This document shows, in pieces, positions 54,472-64,000 of a DNA stretch of 64,000 nt (within the stretch, counting starts at the first letter, position 1; each line of letters opens with the position of its first letter). The translations under genes were made by a program, and so were the position numbers. The notes under the pieces are model-generated. The model was not told where the DNA came from. It searched no databases and worked only from the letters and a program-made list of their open reading frames with translations. The DNA is taken from assembly GCF_027886475.1 (NCBI RefSeq), contig NZ_CP115670.1:372001-436000 (forward strand), in the 5' to 3' direction. Source of the stretch: Corynebacterium sp. SCR221107. Lineage in GTDB: Bacteria; Actinomycetota; Actinomycetes; Mycobacteriales; Mycobacteriaceae.

Positions 54472-54882
54472 ATGGTTCCTTCGTTGATCTGGAAACGGGG
54501 TATCGCAACGACTATCGACTACTTCTTGCTTGCAGGGGTATTCGCTGTCGGTGCCTTGTTTGGGGGGCCGTCATTTCACGGCCGAGACCTTGTAGTGGTC
54601 ACCGCGGCTATCTATGCCGCCATTGCGATAATGCAGGCGCTTTGGGGGAAAACTCCAGGCAAGCTTCTCTGCGGTCTTTCGGTCGTAAGTCGGAATGGCG
54701 GAGTGCCGAGCTGGTGGGCCAGTTTCACGCGAAATGCGTGGATATTGTTTGGAGCAGTGCCGGTGATTGGCGAGGTAGTTGAAGTACTTGTTGTGTCTGT
54801 TCTTCTGGTGACAATGCATCGTGATTCCTCGCACCGAGGGCTTCATGATGTCTTTACGGAAACTGCGACTGTGAAAGGGTAG
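54472..54882 (+). CDS. RDD-family membrane protein
   Basis: A 136-residue protein with three helices and the RDD signatures: KRGIATTIDYFLLAG at the start, WGKTPGKLLCGLSVVSRNGG in the middle and HRGLHDVFTETATV at the end. It sits three bases after the serine hydrolase gene. In the SDP comparison it takes the place of the SdpI immunity membrane protein, though it is not homologous by eye. Confidence 0.85.
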   Translation: MVPSLIWKRGIATTIDYFLLAGVFAVGALFGGPSFHGRDLVVVTAAIYAAIAIMQALWGKTPGKLLCGLSVVSRNGGVPSWWASFTRNAWILFGAVPVIGEVVEVLVVSVLLVTMHRDSSHRGLHDVFTETATVKG

Positions 54883-54885
54883 GCA

Positions 54886-56367
54886 ATGGTCAGAGTGGCC
54901 GTAGTAGGGGCAGGCCCAAACGGATTGACTGCTGCTGCTGTGCTAGCTAAGGCAGGCGTGGACGTCGAGGTTTATGAGGCAAATAGTGAGCCCGGCGGGG
55001 CGGCACGTTCGTCGAGCGAGATTTTTGGCAGCGGCACCATTGTTGACCTCGGGGCAGCTGGTCATCCGTTTGGAATAGCAAGCCCAGCGTTCTCTAGCCT
55101 GGAGCTCGAGCGACATGGCCTGCGTTGGCTTCATGCTCCCCACCCTATGGCGCATCCATTGGATGACGGCCCTGCTGCGGTGTTGTATTCCAGTCTGGAT
55201 GCCACGGCGACTCAGTTTGCTGAGGCTTCGCAGGACGGAGCTCGCTGGCGTCGTCTACATTCACAACTGTGCCTGCATATCGACGACTATCTGGAGGACT
55301 TCCTCAGCCCAATGCTGCGCGTCCCCAGGCACCCGATCAAAATGGCACGATTTGGCCCAGTCGGCTTGTTGCCAGCTCGAACACTCGCCTCGCAGGTATT
55401 CGCCGGTGAACAAGCGAAGGCATTGCTCGCGGGGTCGGCGGCCCACGCGATTTGCCCACCGTCTCATCCTTTTACCAGTGCTTTTGGTCTCTTATTCAGT
55501 GCGCTCGGTATGACTCGAGGTTGGCCGGTGGCTGCTGGTGGCAGCCAGTCAGTCATTCGAGCGCTTTTATCTGTCGTGGAGGAATATGGCGGAAGACTTC
55601 ACACTGGCGCGCGTATCAGCGATCTCCGTGAGCTTGGGCGGCGCGATGCGATTGTCCTCAATGTAACCGCGCCACAAGTGCTTGGAATTACCGGCTTTGA
55701 TATGAGGCCGCGCGTGTTTCGGGCTCTGAAGAAGTGGATGCCCGGAACTGGCGTGTACAAGGTGGACTTCTTGGTTGATCGTCCGGTCCCCTGGTTGGAC
55801 CCCAAGGTTAAGGACGCGGGAACCGTTCATGTCTGCGGCACGATGGAAGACATTCAAGAGGCAGAGACGCTTGTGCACAAGGGAGTGATGCCTAAGCGTC
55901 CGTTTGTCATGGTATGTCAGCAGCAGGTTGCCGATCCATCTCGAGGAAGCCATGATCGGCAGGTGTTGTGGACGTATGCGCACGTCCCCCATGGGTATCG
56001 GGAGTCCTATGTCGGGGAGGTCATGGATAAGATCATTCTCCAAATCGAAAGATTTGCGCCGGGCTTTCGGCACTCGATAGTCGACTTTCATTTGTGCAGC
56101 CCTCAGGATTTGGAGCGAGGAAACGGAAACCTTGTTGGCGGAGATGTTGCGGGCGGTGCAATGAGTGGAACGCAAGTGTTGTTTCGGCCCAGGGCTACTC
56201 GTGATCCATATGTCATTGGTTCTTCGAACGATGCGCCGGTTGTTATGGCCGGTAGCTCGACTCCGCCAGGGGCGGGAGTGCATGGCATGGCCGGTTACCA
56301 CGCGGCGCGTCGTGTGCTCCAGCTGGTTGCTAAGGCGGAGAAGCCTTTCGTACCAGGTATTGTGTAG
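54886..56367 (+). CDS. FAD/NAD(P)-dependent oxidoreductase (phytoene desaturase-like)
   Basis: A 493-residue flavoprotein. The N-terminal FAD motif VAVVGAGPNGLTAAAVLAKA with EVYEANSEPGGAARS and the C-terminal PPGAGVHGMAGYHAARRVLQ block are typical of the CrtI/amine-oxidase-like family. The substrate is unknown. It is three bases after the RDD gene and three before DUF3068, so it could be the last island gene or belong with the housekeeping gene downstream. Confidence 0.85.
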   Translation: MVRVAVVGAGPNGLTAAAVLAKAGVDVEVYEANSEPGGAARSSSEIFGSGTIVDLGAAGHPFGIASPAFSSLELERHGLRWLHAPHPMAHPLDDGPAAVLYSSLDATATQFAEASQDGARWRRLHSQLCLHIDDYLEDFLSPMLRVPRHPIKMARFGPVGLLPARTLASQVFAGEQAKALLAGSAAHAICPPSHPFTSAFGLLFSALGMTRGWPVAAGGSQSVIRALLSVVEEYGGRLHTGARISDLRELGRRDAIVLNVTAPQVLGITGFDMRPRVFRALKKWMPGTGVYKVDFLVDRPVPWLDPKVKDAGTVHVCGTMEDIQEAETLVHKGVMPKRPFVMVCQQQVADPSRGSHDRQVLWTYAHVPHGYRESYVGEVMDKIILQIERFAPGFRHSIVDFHLCSPQDLERGNGNLVGGDVAGGAMSGTQVLFRPRATRDPYVIGSSNDAPVVMAGSSTPPGAGVHGMAGYHAARRVLQLVAKAEKPFVPGIV

Positions 56368-56370
56368 ACC

Positions 56371-57333
56371 ATGCTTCCTAAGTCCCGCATCTTCTCTGCT
56401 CTGACCGTTGGCCTCGGCGTCATGCTGCTGGCTTGGGGATTGCTCGCTCCTTACTTCCTGCACTTTGATGGCCGCATGCCATTGGATCTTCGCAACACCA
56501 CGCTTACGCTGACCGATGACCAGGCGAAGGCCCGCATTCCGCAGCAGGACAAGGTGATTACGGTGCCGGTGACGAGGCAGTACCACGCGCAGTTCATGGA
56601 TCCTGTGGACACTAATTCTGTGACGGCGCGTATTGGCGTCACCACGATGCGGGAGAGCAACCAGGATGAGCTGGATCGCCTGATTGATGCGACCGTGTGG
56701 AGCTACCGCCTCGATCGCTTCACGGGCCAGGCACTGACGGATGCGACGATGGCTGATCAGCCGGCGAGCGCCGCGAAGCAGGTGCCGATCGATTCGTTGT
56801 GGGTGAAGTTCCCCTCCAACGCAGAGCAAACCACCTACCAGGTCTTCGACCCCGTCCTGCGCGATTCGGCGCCGGCGGTATTCGAGGAGGAGACCCAGAT
56901 GGGCGGTCGCACCATCTACCGCTACCACCAGGAGATCAAGCCTACGGATGTGGCCGCCCGGTATTCCTCGGTGTTCAACACCATCGAGGTCTCCAGCGAC
57001 GCCGACGAGGAGGCGGCCACCACCGCGAACCTCTACCACTCCGGCACCCGCGACTACTACGTGGACCAGGTCAGCGGGCTCATCGTCGACATCAAGGAGC
57101 AGATCGACGACTACTACGGCGACTCCAGCGGCAAGAAGATCGAGCAGGCGCTGCTTTTCGACGGCCAAGGCTCGCAGGAGCAGACCGACGCGCTCGTCGC
57201 GCAGGCGGCGACGGTCCCCGACGGGCACGTGGGGCGTATCGTCAGCTATGTCATCCTTTCATTGGGAATTCTGCTCACGGTTTTGGGTCTGGCGGGGTCT
57301 TTCGGTATCTTCAAGCGCAAGAGAACTTCATAG
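56371..57333 (+). CDS. DUF3068 (PorA-family annotated) envelope protein
   Basis: A 320-residue protein with an N-terminal membrane helix (about 8-30), a long beta-rich external domain, and a C-terminal helix (about 290-312) with a basic tail FKRKRTS. This layout matches actinobacterial DUF3068, found near rpoB in corynebacteria. GC content and codon use return to the genome norm within this gene, placing the right island border near its start. Confidence 0.85.
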   Translation: MLPKSRIFSALTVGLGVMLLAWGLLAPYFLHFDGRMPLDLRNTTLTLTDDQAKARIPQQDKVITVPVTRQYHAQFMDPVDTNSVTARIGVTTMRESNQDELDRLIDATVWSYRLDRFTGQALTDATMADQPASAAKQVPIDSLWVKFPSNAEQTTYQVFDPVLRDSAPAVFEEETQMGGRTIYRYHQEIKPTDVAARYSSVFNTIEVSSDADEEAATTANLYHSGTRDYYVDQVSGLIVDIKEQIDDYYGDSSGKKIEQALLFDGQGSQEQTDALVAQAATVPDGHVGRIVSYVILSLGILLTVLGLAGSFGIFKRKRTS

Positions 57334-57375
57334 GGAGCTGCAATAACCATCCGCAGGTTGTGTGTTGGGTGGGCA

Positions 57376-57400
57376 ACCGGCCGGAACGGGGGTGGCCGGT
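57376..57400 (+). terminator. Hairpin after the DUF3068 gene
   Basis: ACCGGCC and GGCCGGT arms with an 11-base loop; TTGACAAAA follows, so it may be a weak terminator just upstream of the rpoB promoter. Confidence 0.4.
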
Positions 57401-57419
57401 TTGACAAAAGGGCAAGGCC

Positions 57420-57448
57420 TTTACATCGGTGATGATTTGGTATAGGCT
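57420..57448 (+). promoter_or_regulatory. rpoB promoter
   Basis: TTTACA (57420-57425) and TAGGCT (57443-57448) are spaced by 17 bases. A TTGACA at 57401-57406 may serve a second start. The leader would be about 170 bases. Confidence 0.55.
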
Positions 57449-57626
57449 GATTCGTTGCGCTGGAATACCTTTTCCGCTAGTGCTCCGACCTTGATCGCCG
57501 GTTCGAAAAACCCGGATTTGACAAGGTCATCCTGTGCTATCTGGACCAGATATTCCGAAGCAGACCGAAATGCTCAAATACCAGCGGTTTTGGTGGTCAA
57601 TATTGCGGGGCCGCCATCCGCGTGAG

Positions 57627-60600
57627 GTGCTGGAAGGACCCATCTTGGCAGTCTCCCGCCAGACCAAGGCCGACATCCCTGGGGCTCCAAAACGTAAGTC
57701 GTTTGCAAAGATTACGGAACCAATCGAGGTCCCGGGACTTCTTGATATTCAGCTTGACTCCTTTGCTTGGCTGATTGGCACGCCTGAATGGCGCGCACGC
57801 AAGCAGGAGGAGTTGGGTGAGGGCGTCCGCGTCACAAGCGGACTCGAGGACATCCTCGAGGAGCTCTCTCCAATCCAGGATTACTCTGGAAACATGTCTC
57901 TGTCTCTGTCAGAGCCGCGCTTCGAAGATATGAAAAACACCATCGACGAAGCCAAGGAGAAGGACATCAACTACTCGGCGCCACTGTATGTGACCGCTGA
58001 GTTCATCAACAATGACACCCAGGAGATCAAGTCCCAGACTGTCTTCATCGGCGATTTCCCGATGATGACGGACAAGGGAACGTTCATCGTCAACGGCACC
58101 GAGCGTGTCGTGGTCTCCCAGCTCGTGCGTTCGCCGGGTGTCTACTTCGATCAGACGATCGATAAGTCCACCGAGCGTCCGCTGCACTCCGTGAAGGTGA
58201 TCCCTTCCCGTGGTGCATGGCTCGAGTTCGACGTGGACAAGCGTGATACCGTCGGCGTGCGCATTGACCGCAAGCGTCGCCAGCCGGTTACTGTCTTGCT
58301 GAAGGCTCTCGGATGGACCACCGAGCAGATTACGGAGCGCTTCGGCTTCTCCGAGATCATGATGTCCACCCTCGAGGCCGATGGCGTTGCCAACACCGAC
58401 GAGGCACTGCTGGAGATCTACCGCAAGCAGCGTCCGGGCGAGCAGCCGACCCGCGACCTTGCGCAGTCCCTGCTGGACAACTCCTTCTTCCGCGCGAAGC
58501 GCTATGACCTGGCCAAGGTCGGCCGCTACAAGGTCAACCGCAAGCTGGGCCTGGGCGGCGACAACGACGGCCTCATGACCCTTACCGAGGAAGACATCGC
58601 CACCACCTTGGAGTACCTCGTGCGTTTGCACGCAGGTGAGACCTCCATGACCTCGCCGACCGGCGTGGTCATCCCGGTGGAGACCGACGACATCGACCAC
58701 TTCGGCAACCGTCGTCTGCGCACCGTCGGCGAGCTCATCCAAAACCAGGTCCGCGTGGGCCTGTCCCGCATGGAGCGCGTCGTCCGCGAGCGCATGACCA
58801 CCCAGGATGCGGAGTCGATCACTCCCACCTCCCTGATCAACGTGCGCCCGGTGTCTGCCGCCATCCGCGAGTTCTTCGGAACCTCCCAGATGTCGCAGTT
58901 CATGGACCAGAACAACTCCCTGTCCGGCCTGACCAACAAGCGCCGTCTGTCCGCTCTTGGCCCGGGCGGTCTGTCCCGCGAGCGCGCCGGCATCGAGGTC
59001 CGCGACGTTCACGCTTCTCACTACGGCCGCATGTGCCCGATTGAGACCCCAGAAGGCCCGAACATCGGTCTGATCGGTGCCTTGGCTTCCTATGCCCGCG
59101 TGAACCCCTTCGGCTTCATCGAGACCCCGTACCGCAAGGTGGAAAACGGCAAGCTCACCGATCAGATTGATTACCTGACCGCCGATGAGGAAGACCGCTA
59201 CCGCGTGGCCCAGGCCAAGACCGCCGTCGACGCCGAGGGCAACATCATCGACGAACGCGTGACCGTTCGTATGAAAAACGGCGACATCGCCGTGGTCTCC
59301 GGCGATGAGATCGACTACATGGACGTCTCCCCACGCCAGATGGTCTCCGTTGCTACCGCAATGATTCCGTTCCTCGAGCACGACGACGCTAACCGTGCCC
59401 TCATGGGTGCGAACATGCAGCGCCAGGCCGTGCCGCTGGTTCGCTCCGAGGCTCCGCTGGTGGGTACCGGCATGGAGCTGCGCGCCGCCTACGACGCTGG
59501 CGACCTCATCATCAACAAGAAGGCTGGCGTTGTCGAAAACGTCTGCGCCGACTTCATCACGGTCATGGATGACAACGGCATCCGCGACACCTACCAGCTG
59601 CGCAAGTTCGAGCGCACCAACCAGGGCACCTGCTACAACCAGAAGCCGCTGGTCAACATCGGCGACCGCGTCGAAGAAGGCCAGGTGCTGGCCGACGGCC
59701 CAGGCACCAAGGACGGCGAAATGTCGCTCGGCCGCAACCTGCTGGTTGCGTTCATGCCGTGGGAAGGCCACAACTACGAGGACGCCATCATCCTCAACCA
59801 GCGCGTGGTGGAGGAGGACATCCTGACCTCTATCCACATCGAAGAGCACGAGATCGATGCCCGCGACACCAAGCTTGGTGCCGAGGAAATCACCCGTGAG
59901 ATCCCGAACGTGTCTGAGGATGTGCTCAAGGACCTCGACGAGCGCGGCATCGTCCGCATCGGCGCCGATGTGCGCGACGGCGACATCCTGGTCGGTAAGG
60001 TCACCCCGAAGGGCGAGACCGAGCTGACCCCGGAGGAGCGCCTGCTGCGCGCCATCTTCGGCGAGAAGGCCCGCGAGGTGCGCGACACCTCCATGAAGGT
60101 GCCTCACGGCGAGACCGGTAAGGTCATCGGCGTTCGTCGCTTCTCCCGCGAGGACGACGACGATCTGGCACCGGGTGTCAACGAGATGATTCGCGTCTAC
60201 GTGGCCCAGAAGCGCAAGATCCAGGACGGCGACAAGCTCGCCGGCCGCCACGGTAACAAGGGTGTCGTGGGCAAGATCCTGCCGCAGGAGGACATGCCAT
60301 TCCTGCCGGACGGCACCCCGGTCGACATCATCTTGAACACCCACGGTGTGCCGCGTCGTATGAACATCGGCCAGGTGCTCGAGGTTCACTTGGGCTGGCT
60401 GGCTGCTGCTGGTTGGAAGATCGACACCGAGGATCCGGCTAACGCCGAGCTGATGAACATGCTGCCGGAGGATCTCTACGACGTCCCGGCTGGCACGCTC
60501 ACTGCAACCCCGGTGTTCGACGGTGCCTCCAATGAGGAGCTGGCAGGCCTGCTTGCCAACTCCCGCCCGAACCGCGACGGCGATGTCATGGTCGACGCTA

Positions 60601-61121
60601 ACGGCAAGGCCACCTTGTTCGACGGTCGTTCCGGCGAGCCTTTCCCGTACCCGGTGTCTGTTGGCTACATGTACATGCTCAAGCTGCACCACCTGGTCGA
60701 CGAGAAGATCCACGCTCGTTCCACCGGCCCGTACTCCATGATTACCCAGCAGCCGCTGGGTGGTAAGGCCCAGTTCGGTGGCCAGCGCTTCGGCGAAATG
60801 GAGGTGTGGGCCATGCAGGCATACGGCGCTGCCTACACCCTGCAGGAGCTGCTGACGATCAAGTCCGACGACGTGGTCGGCCGCGTCAAGGTCTACGAGG
60901 CCATTGTGAAGGGCGAAAACATCCCGGATCCGGGCATCCCGGAGTCCTTCAAGGTGTTGCTCAAGGAGCTTCAGTCCCTGTGCCTGAACGTGGAGGTCCT
61001 CTCCGCGGACGGCACCCCGATGGAACTGTCCGGCTCCGACGACGATGAGTTCGACCAGGCAGGTGCCTCGCTCGGCATCAACCTGTCGCGCGACGAGCGT
61101 TCCGACGCCGACATCGCCTAA
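57627..61121 (+). CDS. rpoB: RNA polymerase beta subunit
   Basis: A full-length 1164-residue beta subunit. The GTG at 57627 (product starts [14 protein letters not shown]) matches family N-termini; the frame from 57534 is longer but unsupported. The rifampicin-resistance region reads [17 protein letters not shown], then [13 protein letters not shown]. Met422 and Asn437 stand where E. coli has Leu511 and His526; Asp516-, Ser522- and Ser531-equivalent residues are unchanged. The C-terminal [18 protein letters not shown] motif is intact. It is co-transcribed with rpoC. Confidence 0.97.
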   Translation: MLEGPILAVSRQTKADIPGAPKRKSFAKITEPIEVPGLLDIQLDSFAWLIGTPEWRARKQEELGEGVRVTSGLEDILEELSPIQDYSGNMSLSLSEPRFEDMKNTIDEAKEKDINYSAPLYVTAEFINNDTQEIKSQTVFIGDFPMMTDKGTFIVNGTERVVVSQLVRSPGVYFDQTIDKSTERPLHSVKVIPSRGAWLEFDVDKRDTVGVRIDRKRRQPVTVLLKALGWTTEQITERFGFSEIMMSTLEADGVANTDEALLEIYRKQRPGEQPTRDLAQSLLDNSFFRAKRYDLAKVGRYKVNRKLGLGGDNDGLMTLTEEDIATTLEYLVRLHAGETSMTSPTGVVIPVETDDIDHFGNRRLRTVGELIQNQVRVGLSRMERVVRERMTTQDAESITPTSLINVRPVSAAIREFFGTSQMSQFMDQNNSLSGLTNKRRLSALGPGGLSRERAGIEVRDVHASHYGRMCPIETPEGPNIGLIGALASYARVNPFGFIETPYRKVENGKLTDQIDYLTADEEDRYRVAQAKTAVDAEGNIIDERVTVRMKNGDIAVVSGDEIDYMDVSPRQMVSVATAMIPFLEHDDANRALMGANMQRQAVPLVRSEAPLVGTGMELRAAYDAGDLIINKKAGVVENVCADFITVMDDNGIRDTYQLRKFERTNQGTCYNQKPLVNIGDRVEEGQVLADGPGTKDGEMSLGRNLLVAFMPWEGHNYEDAIILNQRVVEEDILTSIHIEEHEIDARDTKLGAEEITREIPNVSEDVLKDLDERGIVRIGADVRDGDILVGKVTPKGETELTPEERLLRAIFGEKAREVRDTSMKVPHGETGKVIGVRRFSREDDDDLAPGVNEMIRVYVAQKRKIQDGDKLAGRHGNKGVVGKILPQEDMPFLPDGTPVDIILNTHGVPRRMNIGQVLEVHLGWLAAAGWKIDTEDPANAELMNMLPEDLYDVPAGTLTATPVFDGASNEELAGLLANSRPNRDGDVMVDANGKATLFDGRSGEPFPYPVSVGYMYMLKLHHLVDEKIHARSTGPYSMITQQPLGGKAQFGGQRFGEMEVWAMQAYGAAYTLQELLTIKSDDVVGRVKVYEAIVKGENIPDPGIPESFKVLLKELQSLCLNVEVLSADGTPMELSGSDDDEFDQAGASLGINLSRDERSDADIA

Positions 61122-61133
61122 CACGCCAGGTCT

Positions 61134-61211
61134 GCCTCCCGACGCCACCTCGAAGAAGCCGCAACGAGAAAGAAACACTTCGTTGCTGCAGGCAGGTGGG
61201 CGTCGGAAAGC
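61134..61211. repeat. Imperfect inverted repeat in the rpoB-rpoC spacer
   Basis: GCCTCCCGACGCCACCT (61134-61150) is an inverted, slightly diverged copy of GGTGGGCGTCGGAAAGC (61195-61211). Inside, CAACGA and TCGTTG can pair. The right arm is a copy of the dispersed motif of this window. Confidence 0.7.
61195..61211 (-). repeat. Dispersed motif copy in the rpoB-rpoC spacer
   Basis: On the minus strand GCTTTCCGACGCCCACC, the best consensus match, forming half of a larger inverted repeat. Confidence 0.65.
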
Positions 61212-61286
61212 AGGCGGAAACCGATAAATCGAAACAAAGATCCACTACGACTCCTTGGGGAAAGCCCCGAGGTGAAAGGGAGTTAC

Positions 61287-64000
<2,714 letters not shown>

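Noticed and set aside
55567..57228. 553-codon frame antisense to the FAD oxidoreductase and DUF3068
   Set aside because: It spans two well-supported plus-strand genes and their junction, with low-complexity translation.
57909..61178. 1089-codon open frame antisense to rpoB
   Set aside because: Long antisense frames are expected opposite high-GC genes with strong third-position bias; rpoB is certain on the other strand.

Overview
The window is chromosomal DNA from a high-GC actinobacterium, almost certainly the genus Corynebacterium. This rests on gene order (hemD-hemB-hemE-hemY-hemL followed by the cytochrome c maturation set; scattered menaquinone genes with mgtA-menG-menJ-polyprenyl synthase; then tRNA-Trp-secE-nusG-rplKA-rplJL-rpoBC), on corynebacterial-type genes (DUF3068, cutinase-like secreted protein, DUF4229), and on many leaderless transcripts of the TANNNT-N6/7-start type. 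The species cannot be fixed from the sequence alone.

Layout. 1-618: no convincing gene. 619-12273: heme synthesis (HemD fusion, HemB, two small membrane proteins, a P-type ATPase homologue that has lost its catalytic motifs, HemE, HemY, HemL). 12346-17460: histidine phosphatase, TlpA-like thioredoxin, CcdA, ResB and CcsB, a System II cytochrome c maturation cluster. 17701-19263: ArsR-type regulator and small membrane proteins. 19424-40863: menaquinone genes (menA, menE, menB, menC, menD, menG, menJ and a polyprenyl diphosphate synthase) interleaved with a cutinase-like protein, a UvrA paralogue, a TetR-regulated ABC exporter, the mannosyltransferase mgtA and decayed genes. 40946-42628: four tRNA genes (Tyr, Thr, Met, Trp). 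42817-49124: secE, nusG, rplK, rplA, an intact and a frameshifted CD225/dispanin gene, a DUF2752 protein, and rplJ-rplL behind an L10-type leader. 49178-56370: a lower-GC accessory block between rplL and the DUF3068-rpoB segment. 57627-64000: rpoB and a 3'-truncated rpoC.

The most interesting region is 49203-54882. On the minus strand a small secreted precursor (signal peptide, acidic pro-region, cationic Trp-containing C-terminus) is followed by a strong stem-loop, an SdpA/DUF5819-like protein, an SdpB/HTTM-like membrane protein and a secreted subtilisin. Divergently encoded are an ArsR-like regulator, a beta-lactamase-fold serine hydrolase and an RDD membrane protein. The architecture parallels the Bacillus sdpABC-sdpRI toxin/immunity system but has an unrecognised precursor and a dedicated protease; toxin function is inferred.

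Other notable points: an rpoB allele with Met and Asn at the positions equivalent to E. coli L511 and H526 in the rifampicin-resistance region; a P-type ATPase pseudoenzyme in the heme cluster; a dispersed motif GCTTTCCGACG(CCCA) mostly between genes; tandem operator-like palindromes before the TetR gene; and a heptamer repeat array upstream of a small hydrophobic protein gene.
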